A DNA stretch of 64,000 bases from Bacillota bacterium (GCA_023390815.1 JAEWCC010000008.1:62001-126000), one strand, 5' to 3'. Positions 1 through 9,085 are shown, numbered from the stretch's first letter. Notes: generated from the sequence alone by a model not told the origin. A program made the numbers and translations.

Positions 1-2667
1 CGTCAAGCCGACCGCTCTGCCTACAGCCCTGCGGTCGTCCTCGTCGGGCAGCTTGAATACGACTTTTGTATTCGTGTTTCGGATGACCGAACGGTCCATA
101 ATGGACGGCGACTGATCCGCAATAATGAAGCTCTCGCCGTAGGTACGCATCTCAGCGATCGCGTTGGTGAGTATCTCTACCGACATGCCCTGCAAATTCG
201 CGCTCTCCATCGACTGTGCGCCGCTCGTGGCCTTGAGCAGATGGTGCGCCTCTTCGAGCAGCGTCACGTGCTTTAGGCGGCTGTTGATCTCCTCGCACCG
301 CGTCATTCGGTGCTCCTGCAGCCGAATGATCAGCATACCCATGATCAGCGACTTGGTTTCAGACGAACCCAGCCGGCTGATATCGATGATGGCATTGCTG
401 TCGAATAACACTTCGTCCGGCACCTGCGTCTTGCAGAAAAGCTGGCCGCAGATGCCGTTCGCCATCGACTTGATGCGCGTCACGAGTGCGCCGATGTAGT
501 TGCCCTGCACCTCCTGGGAAAACTCCGTCTGCTTGAGTATACGGGGCATGGTCTCCGCGAGCGTCACGAACGTCGGGAAACGCTCCGGCGAATACCGGCA
601 TACGCTGTCGTCAAGGTCCCAGCCGCATTCGCGGTACCCAAGTTCTATGGCCTCCTTGAGGAATTCCGGCATTGCGGCATACATGGGCCAGCTCGCGTTG
701 AAGACGCCCAGCAACCGGTCGATATGCTCCAGCACATGGATGCCCTTGGGGAACGCGAACGGGTTGGCGGCCAGCAGCGGGGATACCGCCTTGTTCGTGC
801 CAAACACGCGCACATCGCTGCGTCCGCCGAATACGCGCGCATACTCCCCCTTCGCCGGTTCGATCACAAGGAATTTAATGCCGTTCTCGAGCAGCCGATC
901 GAGCAGCACATAGCACATGTTGGACTTGCCGGAACCCGTCGTTCCGGAGATAAACATATGCTTGCTGAGTTCTTCGAGCGATATCTCGACCTCATAATCC
1001 TCCACATTGCCCATATGGACGATATGCCCCACCTTGACTCCCGTCTGCACAGCATTGCTCTTTTTAATGATGTCACGCGCAAACTCGGCGTGCGTATCCA
1101 CCATCACGCCGGGCAGCGCCTTGCGAGGCCACGCCACGTGCACCGACATCTCCTGTGCGGTGGAAAGCGTGGCGGGCGTCACTTGCGGCAGCTCGAAGCC
1201 GCCGCCGGAGAAGGAAAACGCAGGATGCAGCATACGCTTTAAATACTCGCTCATCGTGGAGACCGTATCCGCTTCGTTCCATACGTTGATATACGATATG
1301 TTGGCGTCCGGCGAATATCCGGTCAGCAGAGACCGGTAGATGCTCGCGCACATTCGCGCCGTGGCGTTGTCCGCGGCGAGGATATAGGCCGCGCACTGGT
1401 AGGCGCCGCCGCCTTCGCACAGCTTGATACGGTCGAGCTGTACGTCGATCGCCTTGAGGATGTTGCCGATTGCCTTGTTTTCGTAATGGTACTGCACCGT
1501 GCTGCCCTTGGTCTGCGCGCTGCCGTCGGTCGTGCTCGTGGAGCGCGCGGTGCTGTCACTGGTGCTCTTGGAATCGCTGGTGCCTTCGGACTCGCTTTCA
1601 TCGCTGTGCGAGGATAGCGTCTGCGACGTGTTGGACTTTCCGCCCGCGATGGTCTGATACGTCTTGGAGACGTTGCTGCCGAAAGTACTGACCACCAGCG
1701 GTCCGAAGTTGCCGAGCCCCGGCAGAAACGCGGAACCTACCATGCCCGCCAACGTCGCCGCGGTGATGATCACCTCGGCTTTCTTGTTTTTGTTCGTATG
1801 CTCCTCTTTGGATTTGGATTCCGATGTGGATGAACCGCTGCTGCGCGTCCGGTTCGAGGTGGTGCCGGACGTCAGCGATACCGACTGTGTCACCGTATCC
1901 CCGATAGTTTTGGAAAAATTGAGCGTGTCTGTCTCGGAGAGCGACTGCTGCGTCTTGTAAAACGGTGTGAGCTGCGTGTACAGCGTCTCGTATCCGTTTC
2001 TCATCCTGGCCAGCGTTTCGTGCGCTACCGAGGACGCGAGCACCACGAGCGCGAAGGGCTGTCCGCGCATGCCGTCCACGAGCTTTTCGATGCCCTGCAG
2101 ATACGCCCCGCTCGCCTTATCTCCGCGGACCGAAGCCGTGCTGGAAACCGACGCGATCGCCACCTGATCGCTGCCGAACAGGGTATCCAGCAGCTTCTCA
2201 TTGTGCCGCGTAAAGAGCTGTTCCGACTTGCAGCCCGGGAAATGGCCGTCCACCGCGTGGCGCATCGTCTCGAAGGCGTTGGTCAGCACCTGGGTATCCG
2301 AACATGCGGTGCCCATGTATACATCCGTCTTGATGCCGTCGTGGTGTACGATGAATACCGCGCTGCAGTCCACCGCCGAAACGGCGCTGAATACGCCCGA
2401 AAGCTTGCTGAATACGTCCTCGCCCGAGTCATAGTTGAGCGTGGAAAAGTGCAGCAGCCGCACGCGATCACACGGCTCCGCCGCTAACTCGTGCCTCGGC
2501 ACCGGGACGATCTGCGCATTCTCAAGCTGTGAAAGATGCTGCATGCGCACAAATATATCCGCCATCCCGAGGGATTCGAGCATACGCTGCTGCGAAGGAG
2601 CGATTCTGCCGTCCGCATCCGCTCTTAATTCACGTTTTTGATAAACGTCAAGTTCATGATCAGGCAT
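1..2667 (-). CDS. HerA-type ATPase with Ser-rich N-terminal region (3' end off window)
   Basis: This is a partial gene: it starts at ATG 2667 (upstream GAAGGGGG) and is open to the left edge, giving 889 residues without a stop. The C-terminal half is a HerA/FtsK-like P-loop ATPase. Walker A (GTTGSGKSNM) lies near residues 573-582, a Walker B strand (VTLLEEAHHLL) near 800-811, and the conserved HerA segment with ADQSPSIMDRSVIRNTNTK near 845-865. Family members are ring-forming motors that move DNA or protein. The N-terminal half is unlike bacterial HerA: a globular region of about 260 residues, then two Ser/Thr-rich stretches flanking a hydrophobic segment near 297-325. It is the last visible gene of the dynamin cluster, 17 bp after the preceding stop. 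The ATPase fold is clear; what it moves is not. Confidence 0.85.
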   Translation of the reverse strand, partial: MPDHELDVYQKRELRADADGRIAPSQQRMLESLGMADIFVRMQHLSQLENAQIVPVPRHELAAEPCDRVRLLHFSTLNYDSGEDVFSKLSGVFSAVSAVDCSAVFIVHHDGIKTDVYMGTACSDTQVLTNAFETMRHAVDGHFPGCKSEQLFTRHNEKLLDTLFGSDQVAIASVSSTASVRGDKASGAYLQGIEKLVDGMRGQPFALVVLASSVAHETLARMRNGYETLYTQLTPFYKTQQSLSETDTLNFSKTIGDTVTQSVSLTSGTTSNRTRSSGSSTSESKSKEEHTNKNKKAEVIITAATLAGMVGSAFLPGLGNFGPLVVSTFGSNVSKTYQTIAGGKSNTSQTLSSHSDESESEGTSDSKSTSDSTARSTSTTDGSAQTKGSTVQYHYENKAIGNILKAIDVQLDRIKLCEGGGAYQCAAYILAADNATARMCASIYRSLLTGYSPDANISYINVWNEADTVSTMSEYLKRMLHPAFSFSGGGFELPQVTPATLSTAQEMSVHVAWPRKALPGVMVDTHAEFARDIIKKSNAVQTGVKVGHIVHMGNVEDYEVEISLEELSKHMFISGTTGSGKSNMCYVLLDRLLENGIKFLVIEPAKGEYARVFGGRSDVRVFGTNKAVSPLLAANPFAFPKGIHVLEHIDRLLGVFNASWPMYAAMPEFLKEAIELGYRECGWDLDDSVCRYSPERFPTFVTLAETMPRILKQTEFSQEVQGNYIGALVTRIKSMANGICGQLFCKTQVPDEVLFDSNAIIDISRLGSSETKSLIMGMLIIRLQEHRMTRCEEINSRLKHVTLLEEAHHLLKATSGAQSMESANLQGMSVEILTNAIAEMRTYGESFIIADQSPSIMDRSVIRNTNTKVVFKLPDEDDRRAVGRAVGLT

Positions 2668-2684
2668 ATGGTTCCCCCTTCAAG

Positions 2685-3638
2685 TCAGGTCATGCTTTCC
2701 TGCAGATCCCGGATGTCATTATAAATCTGAAATATGTACGCGTCCTCATACCGGTTTTTCAGCTGTTCCGCGATTCTGAACATCCCCACCGTAACCTCGC
2801 TGGCCACAAACGGCAGATAAAGCTCGTTCAGATAATTGTCAAACAGACTAGCGCACTGATCCGCATCCGCTGCGATGGCACAAACCGCGCTGATGCGAGA
2901 ACGTACATTGATCTGTTCCAACATCAGCATGCACTTCTTTTGAGCCTGCTCCGCAGAATCGCCAATCAGGCAGATTAAGATAAATGGATTTCCTTCGTCA
3001 TGGTCTTTGCCAAGCACCTCCAGCAGATCTTCCTGCAGGTCGCGTGCCGTCTTGGCCCCATCGAGAACGATGACGCGAATCCCTCGATCCCACAGCACCG
3101 CGCCGCGCTCTTTCAGCATGCCGGGTAACTCGTCCGCCATACCGCTCAAATCGTCCAGCGCGACAGGAAATACGCTCATCTTATCTCTGAGAGCTTTAAG
3201 CCCTTCGTAGCAGTCGCCGTCCAGACGCTGCACGACGGTTTCAATGAAATCTTTCAACAGGTCTTTTACACTGTTCACCATTCCGGCCGGTGCGCCAAGC
3301 GGGACGAAGCGCTGCGACAGGTTGGTTTGCATCCCGCGCCGCATCAGCGACTCCTGCTGCGACGCCACCGCATCGCGGAAGAATGGATAGTCCCGTACCC
3401 GCCCAATAAATGTGATGTCGAACGTATCATCGTTGAGTTCGCGGACAAATTCGGGCAATATGCCTTCCCACTTCTGAAAACCACGGCTGAACGGAGTAAG
3501 CCATTCGTACATGTTCTTGCGTACAACGAATGTCGTCAGGCGGCTCACGTTGCTCATGACTTCGATGCCGTCAATCGTAAGGCGCGTGATCTGGCTGCCG
3601 CAGTGGTAAGGGTTCACCTGTATCTCGATTCTTTTCAT
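2685..3638 (-). CDS. Unrecognised 317-aa protein of the dynamin/HerA cluster
   Basis: I do not recognise this family. The protein has 317 residues, starts at ATG 3638 behind GGCGGGAG, and has no signal peptide or membrane segment. An N-terminal alpha/beta region (about 1-110) contains the conserved-looking stretches QVNPYHCGSQITRL and NDDTFDITFIGRVRDYPFF. The C-terminal half (about 185-300) alternates hydrophobic strands (VIVLDGAK, PFILICLIGD, ISAVCAIAAD) with helices, which suggests a Rossmann-like domain. No P-loop or nuclease motif is visible. It sits between the 139-aa protein and the HerA ATPase in tight linkage, so a role as cytoplasmic adaptor for one of the NTPases is plausible but is inference only. 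Confidence 0.7.
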   Translation of the reverse strand: MKRIEIQVNPYHCGSQITRLTIDGIEVMSNVSRLTTFVVRKNMYEWLTPFSRGFQKWEGILPEFVRELNDDTFDITFIGRVRDYPFFRDAVASQQESLMRRGMQTNLSQRFVPLGAPAGMVNSVKDLLKDFIETVVQRLDGDCYEGLKALRDKMSVFPVALDDLSGMADELPGMLKERGAVLWDRGIRVIVLDGAKTARDLQEDLLEVLGKDHDEGNPFILICLIGDSAEQAQKKCMLMLEQINVRSRISAVCAIAADADQCASLFDNYLNELYLPFVASEVTVGMFRIAEQLKNRYEDAYIFQIYNDIRDLQESMT

Positions 3639-3650
3639 CGCGCTCCCGCC

Positions 3651-4070
3651 TTATTGCATTGAAATGACGCTTTTATAGAATGCGGCCAGTTCGGGCGCCA
3701 GCATGTCCAGAAGTATTTGCTGCATTATACCGCATTGAATTTTGTCTGGCGCTTCCCATGCCGCCAGACGGGAATAATACGCATCCATGGACTGCGCATC
3801 GCCTGAAAACAGCTGTACAGGTTCTGCGTTTCCCAGCCACTTTGCTTCGCCGTAGGCCAAAATGCGCTCACTACCATAAGCCACAGCGATCAAACCGCAG
3901 GGCTGATGCATTTCTTCCAATGCTGTAAAAAACGGGATAATCAGCGTCCGTTCGCCGCCGCGCACAGCCGGAATCGGGTACCCCATTACGGCGTCCGTGG
4001 GCAGCAGCATGCACACCAACCGTGAATATCGCAGGTCGTGCAGCCAACCGATGAATGCGTCCGTCGTCAT
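3651..4070 (-). CDS. Unrecognised 139-aa protein of the dynamin/HerA cluster
   Basis: I do not recognise this small protein of 139 residues. I chose ATG 4070 (MTTDAFIGWL) because TGGAGGTG stands just upstream and because it overlaps the preceding stop codon as ATGA, a sign of translational coupling. The reading frame extends further upstream, but that part lies inside the previous gene. It appears cytoplasmic and globular: alternating short strands (RLVCMLLPTD, RTLIIPFF, CGLIAVAYGS) and a C-terminal amphipathic helix, with no signal peptide or membrane segment. It is followed after 12 bp by the 317-aa protein. Function is unknown; the context points to an accessory subunit of the same system. 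Confidence 0.65.
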   Translation of the reverse strand: MTTDAFIGWLHDLRYSRLVCMLLPTDAVMGYPIPAVRGGERTLIIPFFTALEEMHQPCGLIAVAYGSERILAYGEAKWLGNAEPVQLFSGDAQSMDAYYSRLAAWEAPDKIQCGIMQQILLDMLAPELAAFYKSVISMQ

Positions 4071-4690
4071 TTGTACACCTCCAGTATCCACCCGTTCTGT
4101 GAGATCAGCGACACTGCATCCTCATCCAGCTCAATCCACTGCCCGTCTTCCAGCGTATGATCCGCCACGGTGACACGGTCGCCGCCTGCCGACACCACCT
4201 GTACGGTATGCAGGCCGGGCACCTCGTAGGTATAGGCGGCTTCCTGCGCCGTAATCTGCCGCCAGGCCTGCTCCGGCACATAGGCAAGCACCGAACCGTC
4301 GTTTTTCAGACACGCGCTGATATTGGCAGCGGAAAAACGAGAGACCTGCACATAGCACTCCTTCTCAAGGCTCTCCACCGCGTCATTCATGGTCATCGCG
4401 TGGCCCATGCCTTCATCCCAGACGAAGCCTGCCTGTTCCGTCATGATGTCGCTCAGCGTCATGGATGCCGCTTCAGCAGGATCAGCGGAAAACCGCCACG
4501 CCTCCGGCTGAATATCGGCTACGTCGCCCACATCAAAACCTTCGGATACGATACGAAACACCTCGGGCTCTCCCGTCTCGCTGACATTCAGCACCTCTGT
4601 ACTGAACCGGGTCTTCTCCGGGCTATCAAAGCTGCCAGAGCCGGTTTGCTCAATGCCGCCCCTGGTGGGATCGTCGTCAAACGGCCTCAT
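4067..4690 (-). CDS. Unrecognised 207-aa protein, possibly a degenerate C39-like peptidase fold
   Basis: The protein has 207 residues from ATG 4690, chosen over GTG 4699 because GGGAGGTGAG is correctly spaced only for the ATG. It overlaps the LytTR gene by 14 bp and the next gene by ATGA. The first 50 residues are polar and probably disordered. The rest resembles the layout of C39-like (papain-fold) domains: a helix (MTMNDAVESLEKE), then LKNDGSVLAYVP, then HTVQVVSAGGDRVTVADHT where the catalytic His would sit, and a final strand GWILEV. No Cys is present at the expected N-terminal position; WRFSADPAEAAS is there instead. If related, it is probably non-catalytic. This fold guess is weak. Confidence 0.6.
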   Translation of the reverse strand: MRPFDDDPTRGGIEQTGSGSFDSPEKTRFSTEVLNVSETGEPEVFRIVSEGFDVGDVADIQPEAWRFSADPAEAASMTLSDIMTEQAGFVWDEGMGHAMTMNDAVESLEKECYVQVSRFSAANISACLKNDGSVLAYVPEQAWRQITAQEAAYTYEVPGLHTVQVVSAGGDRVTVADHTLEDGQWIELDEDAVSLISQNGWILEVYK

Positions 4691-5399
4691 TGAACTCACC
4701 TCCCGTCAGCATTTTGAGCAGCACCGGGTACCCGGCTTTGCTCGCGAACAGTTTTTTTCCGGATTTCAATGTGACCGTCTTCGTGCTCTTATCGACATGG
4801 GCGATGTGTGAAATGTTCACTAAATAGCTTTTATGGCAGCGGCAGAATACCCCGCATGGCAGCGAGCGCTGTACATCATCCAGCTTCGCGGTAATCGTCT
4901 GCGTCCCGCTGCCGGTCATGTGAACGTGCACGATGCGGTATTCGCTTTCAAAAAAGTCGATATCGCCGTATGGCATCTGCAATATCTCGGTTCTGGACTC
5001 ATAACTGAAGCAAGACTGACCCGTTTCGATCCATGACAGCGCCTTTTTGAGCGAATCCACCATATGCTCCGAGGCGGCGTTGCGCAATAAGTACGCAATC
5101 GGCAGCGTATTGAACGCTTTTAAAATGGTTGCATCCGAACCATCGATATAGATGATCGTGCAGTCTCTGCTGAATTTCCGGACCTCCGCCCCAATGGACA
5201 GGCCCTCCTCATCCGCGGGCAGCACCAGCAGATCAACGCCGTATTCCGCCTGTTTCAGCGCCTCCTCCAGCAGTTCTCTGCGCAGATAAGCCGTAATGGA
5301 GGCCCGGTGGTCATCCTCGAATATCGTGTTCGCGATCAGCTGCTGCAGGTTTTTCGCCGTCCCCACTTCACGAAGGTAGATACAGACCCGTATCTTCAT
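4677..5399 (-). CDS. LytTR-family DNA-binding regulator with receiver-like N-terminus
   Basis: The protein has 240 residues. The C-terminal half (about 140-235) is a LytTR DNA-binding domain: FFESEYRIVHVHM, then AKLDDVQRSLP, FCRCHKSYLVN and KSGKKLFASKAGYPVLLKML match the family's strand pattern and its R-x-HKSYLVN signature. The N-terminal half is folded like a response-regulator receiver, but at the usual phospho-acceptor strand it reads LLVLPADEEG, where receivers usually have LxxLDI, so the canonical Asp seems missing. No histidine kinase gene is adjacent. It lies inside the cluster, between a dynamin-like GTPase (50 bp upstream) and the 207-aa protein (14-bp overlap). It probably regulates this cluster without classical phosphorelay; that is inference. 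Confidence 0.85.
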   Translation of the reverse strand: MKIRVCIYLREVGTAKNLQQLIANTIFEDDHRASITAYLRRELLEEALKQAEYGVDLLVLPADEEGLSIGAEVRKFSRDCTIIYIDGSDATILKAFNTLPIAYLLRNAASEHMVDSLKKALSWIETGQSCFSYESRTEILQMPYGDIDFFESEYRIVHVHMTGSGTQTITAKLDDVQRSLPCGVFCRCHKSYLVNISHIAHVDKSTKTVTLKSGKKLFASKAGYPVLLKMLTGGEFNEAV

Positions 5400-5449
5400 A
5401 TGCCCTTAACTTCTTTCCGTTTGCTCAATGCTGTATAACCCGTCTGTGG

Positions 5450-7468
5450 TTAGGCGCGCGCGTTCGCGAGGATTACATGGACATTGCTCACGCTGTTCGC
5501 CATGTCGATTGCCGCCTGCTCGAGGTTCGCCTTTCGCTGCGCCACTTCTTCCTCACCCTTGCGCTTCTCGTCCAATATGTTCTGCGTATCCATTTCGATT
5601 TGCCGGATATCCGCAAAAGCGCTCTCGTTCACCGTTTCTTTAAGGTCCTTGAGCTTGATCATGATCTGTCCGAAAATCTTGTCGTTCAGTTCCGCGGTAC
5701 GGGCGGAGTCGGACAGCATAGCGCGGTATTCTTTCGTCACTTTGTTGGTAATCGTACTCTGCAGTTTGGACAGGGTCCAGCCGATACCCCCCACCGCCGC
5801 CAATATCGTGCCAAGGGCGAACGCGCCCCAGCCGATGGGCGTAAAGCACGCAGCGATACCCAGCGCGATGCCTGTTGCCAGCTGCAGGCCCAGTGTGCGG
5901 AACATGGCTTCCTTTCCCAGCACGCCGCCCACCAGCGCGGTCAGAATATCGCCCGTGAACAGCGCATATACCACGGAGGCCACTTTGGTCGCGTCGGAGG
6001 ATAGCTTTTCCGTCTCAGCGCTGTGCCGGAAGTTGAGGTCCACCTTGATATCGGTAATTACATTCGATAGTTCTGATGCACGCGACTCAAGCTTCTTGGC
6101 GACGCTTTGGATGCTTTCGTTGAGCTTGGGCAGCAGCTTTTCGTTTGTCCACTGGATGGAATAAGTGTTGAACTTATTCTGCAGATAGCTGCTGTATTCG
6201 TCCGATATCGCCTTGGCGGTGCGTTTTAGATGAAGCATCTCGGTCGTAACGGAGCATGTATATTCACTCTGCCATTGGTTAAGATTCGTTGCAGCATCCG
6301 TCGTCAGCGTTCTGATAACCGGTTTGACATCCTCCAGGGCCTTGTCCAACTCCAGATTAAACTCGTTGACGAACAGTTGAGCCTTTTTCTTGGCCAGTTG
6401 CATCTTCTCGCTGACGCCGTTGATGCGCTCTTCAAATTCGACGAGCGAAAGGTCCGCTGTGTTCAGATGCTCTGTGATCGTTTGCGCTGCTTCCTTGCTG
6501 ATGATCTCCATCTGCGTGGCAATGGCGGAAAGCTTCTCGTCACCCTTGCACTTGACCAGGAACTCCTCGAGGTACTTCTCCATTTTAAGATAGCCCGATT
6601 CCAGCAGCGCTTCTTTGTCATGATCGCGCTTGGCCTTAATCGCCTGAAGCGAAGATACGAAGAATACGCCGTTGCCGCCCAGCTTGTCGACATATTCCGG
6701 CTGCATCAGGCGGGTGTTCTTTTTGAGATTCCGGTTGATCGTTTCAACAGCCTCTTCAACATCCGCAATCGAGGGCGATTCCTCCTTGATGTTATCAAAT
6801 CGCGTAACGACAAATATTGGTGTGTTATAACCGCGTAGGTTGATATCTGCAATCGTATCCACGTCCACTTTTGTATAGGGCTGCACGCCATTCAAACAGT
6901 AGATGATCGCGTCGGCTGAAGGCAGATATTCCAGCGTGATCGTATCGTGGCTGTTCGGGTCGTTGAGGCCCGGAGAGTCCACCACTTCTACGCCTTCTTT
7001 AAGCATATCGAGCGGCCAGAACACCTCCATTTTTTTAAACGGGCTCTCGATCACATTGCCTTCTTTGTAGTTGGCGGCACCCTGCTTGTGGTCGATCAGG
7101 CAGTAGTCACGAATCTTGTCGATGGGCACATCAAACGGTTCATCGCCGCCTTCCCATTTGCCGGGTATAGGATAAACCACGACGCGCTTTTCTCTCGCAT
7201 ATTTGATTTCCGTAATCAGCGCCGTCGCGGGCATCACCTTGGTCGGCAGAATGGGTTCGCCTAAGAAGGCGTTGATCATAGAGGACTTGCCGGAGCTGAA
7301 CTGTCCCATAATCAGAATTCTGAAAGTCTGGTCGGAAATTTTCTCTTTACTGGCCATGACCATCTGAATCAGATCGTCACGCGTACCTACGGTCTCGATA
7401 ATCTGTTTTTGCAGATCCAGCTGCTTGTCAATGGCTTCGGCGGCAATTTGATACGTCTTGATATTCAT
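5450..7468 (-). CDS. Dynamin-like GTPase 1 (672 aa)
   Basis: This is a bacterial dynamin-like large GTPase. The G1 P-loop is GQFSSGKS (55-62), G3 is DSPG (164-167), and G4-like TRFD is at 222-225. The P-loop form GxFSSGKS is typical of bacterial dynamins. A long helical stalk follows. A hydrophobic hairpin (ATGIALGIAACF then GAFALGTILAAVGGIGW, roughly residues 515-560) is the likely membrane insertion paddle, and the C-terminus is coiled-coil. The family remodels or tethers membranes from the cytoplasmic side. The start ATG 7468 has AAGGAGCAGGAA upstream. It is the third GTPase in transcription order, 51 bp after the 521-aa one; three different dynamins in a row recall LeoABC-type loci. Confidence 0.9.
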   Translation of the reverse strand: MNIKTYQIAAEAIDKQLDLQKQIIETVGTRDDLIQMVMASKEKISDQTFRILIMGQFSSGKSSMINAFLGEPILPTKVMPATALITEIKYAREKRVVVYPIPGKWEGGDEPFDVPIDKIRDYCLIDHKQGAANYKEGNVIESPFKKMEVFWPLDMLKEGVEVVDSPGLNDPNSHDTITLEYLPSADAIIYCLNGVQPYTKVDVDTIADINLRGYNTPIFVVTRFDNIKEESPSIADVEEAVETINRNLKKNTRLMQPEYVDKLGGNGVFFVSSLQAIKAKRDHDKEALLESGYLKMEKYLEEFLVKCKGDEKLSAIATQMEIISKEAAQTITEHLNTADLSLVEFEERINGVSEKMQLAKKKAQLFVNEFNLELDKALEDVKPVIRTLTTDAATNLNQWQSEYTCSVTTEMLHLKRTAKAISDEYSSYLQNKFNTYSIQWTNEKLLPKLNESIQSVAKKLESRASELSNVITDIKVDLNFRHSAETEKLSSDATKVASVVYALFTGDILTALVGGVLGKEAMFRTLGLQLATGIALGIAACFTPIGWGAFALGTILAAVGGIGWTLSKLQSTITNKVTKEYRAMLSDSARTAELNDKIFGQIMIKLKDLKETVNESAFADIRQIEMDTQNILDEKRKGEEEVAQRKANLEQAAIDMANSVSNVHVILANARA

Positions 7469-7519
7469 TTCCTGCTCCTTGAATTATATATAGAATGCTT
7501 TTGTGTACCGATAACTCCG

Positions 7520-9085
7520 TCAATCCGCCATGAATTCATTGAGTATGGCATCGCACTCCAATGCGAGGCTGGAGTACCGTTTGAACTCATCGCCAACTCT
7601 CTTTTCTTCTTCACTGACACCGCTGCTTTTCTGTACGCTTGCAGCCATCTGTGCATCCTGCACGGCAATCAGCAGCGAAGAGTAGATATAATTCACGTTC
7701 TTCACGAGGGCATCAAAGTTTTCGTTCACGATTTTGACCACATACCGGCGAATCTCATCTTCCAATTCCCGGAGTTTTTCCTTGCTGTTTCCATGTTCGA
7801 TCGCCGTCCAGAAACCGGTGGCAACTGTCGCGGCGGTCGCGCCGCCCGTAAGCATCGAAGCAGAGAAAATGGCCATTCCGCTGATGATAAACGCAGGCGC
7901 AAAGAGTATGCTCGCGGCCAGTGCCGCGGAGGAAAGCACCAGACCGGTGAACGCCATCCGCTTCATTTTCTCCGGGTCAGTACTCTTCATTTCCGGAGGA
8001 TACTGGCTTCTAAAACCGGCCGCTTCATAGCCCGGCAGCGAGTGCAGTTTCACCCCGAATGCTTTCTCGACATTCGCGATGAGTGACTGCCGGTCTTCCA
8101 CAATCTTTTCGCTGACCGCGTGGTTTACAGTGCCGGTGATCTTTTGTAGTTCCATTGCCATATCACGCTCAAGCTGTTTGTTCCACCAGTCCTTCTTGGA
8201 GGAGGCCAATGTCATACGCCCGACCAGATTTGAGCTGATATCCGACACCGCTTTTTCGCGCATCCGGTTGATCATGGAAATCGCTTCATTGTTCTTCATT
8301 TTAACATGAATTTCAATTTCCTGCCACCTTGTTTCTTCAAATTGCGCCTTAATTTTATCTTTTTCTTTGTTCTTTGTCGAATCATGCATCTTTTGTTTGG
8401 CCTGTTGCCGAAGCGCATTAATCCGGTTCTTTACCGCGGAGGCAAAGCCCATGCACAGCATCATTTCTTTCACATCCTCGACGCTTTCATGGGAGAACAG
8501 CAGACGGCGCAGGGTTTCACCCATAGCCGGATCGTCCTTACGAATGATCGTCAGCTCGTCCGTCCCGAAAAGCGCGCTTAGCTGCATCTTCACGTATTCT
8601 TCCGCCTCTGCCTTGTCCTCGTCGGTCAGCAGTTCCATCTTGTTGAGTGCAATGGTGCACGGGATGCCATACGCGATGCAGGTGCGAATCCCGGCAACGT
8701 CCCGCGCGGACAGCGGTGCGGCAGCGGACAATAAGAACAGCGCGGCATCAATCTCCCACAGGACGCAGTCCGGCTCTCCGGGCTGTTTCTTTTCATATTC
8801 CTCAATGGCAACCTCGATACATCGGGCATCCGTTCCGGGTATATCCGCCTGCAAGACCGCTTCATGGGTAGACGAAACCATGGACACCGGCATTGCGCTG
8901 CTGCCCACGATGATATTGGCGACTGTGCTTTTGCCCGCGTTGGTATCGCCCAGCACGGCAAAAGTTTTTCCCTGCCGGTTTTGAACAAACGCCCGTTTCT
9001 GGTTATACTGCTCGGCGGTCTGCATGCAGCCGATCTCCGCCGCCAGGGATGTCAGTTTCATAAACATATCATCAGGTTTTAACAT
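7520..9085 (-). CDS. Dynamin-like GTPase 2 (521 aa) with altered G4 motif
   Basis: The protein has 521 residues, shorter than its two neighbours but with the same plan. The P-loop GDTNAGKS is at 46-53 and DIPG (G3) at 81-84. The G4 position reads NKME (148-151) where NKxD is expected; replacing the guanine-binding Asp by Glu could weaken GTP specificity or binding. A charged helical stalk follows (about 200-330). A long hydrophobic hairpin (about 373-420, with GLVLSSAALAASILFAP and FIISGMAIFSASML) is the likely membrane-insertion region. The start ATG 9085 overlaps the preceding gene by 7 bp, so the two are probably translationally coupled. It may be a partner subunit in a hetero-oligomer with the other dynamins. 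Confidence 0.87.
   Translation of the reverse strand: MLKPDDMFMKLTSLAAEIGCMQTAEQYNQKRAFVQNRQGKTFAVLGDTNAGKSTVANIIVGSSAMPVSMVSSTHEAVLQADIPGTDARCIEVAIEEYEKKQPGEPDCVLWEIDAALFLLSAAAPLSARDVAGIRTCIAYGIPCTIALNKMELLTDEDKAEAEEYVKMQLSALFGTDELTIIRKDDPAMGETLRRLLFSHESVEDVKEMMLCMGFASAVKNRINALRQQAKQKMHDSTKNKEKDKIKAQFEETRWQEIEIHVKMKNNEAISMINRMREKAVSDISSNLVGRMTLASSKKDWWNKQLERDMAMELQKITGTVNHAVSEKIVEDRQSLIANVEKAFGVKLHSLPGYEAAGFRSQYPPEMKSTDPEKMKRMAFTGLVLSSAALAASILFAPAFIISGMAIFSASMLTGGATAATVATGFWTAIEHGNSKEKLRELEDEIRRYVVKIVNENFDALVKNVNYIYSSLLIAVQDAQMAASVQKSSGVSEEEKRVGDEFKRYSSLALECDAILNEFMAD

Noticed and set aside
7469..7519. Possible internal promoter (TATATA/TATAAT-like) before dynamin-like GTPase 1
   Set aside because: The only -35 candidate (TTATCG) is poor and the spacing is 16 bp or 20 bp; the gap is AT-rich by itself.
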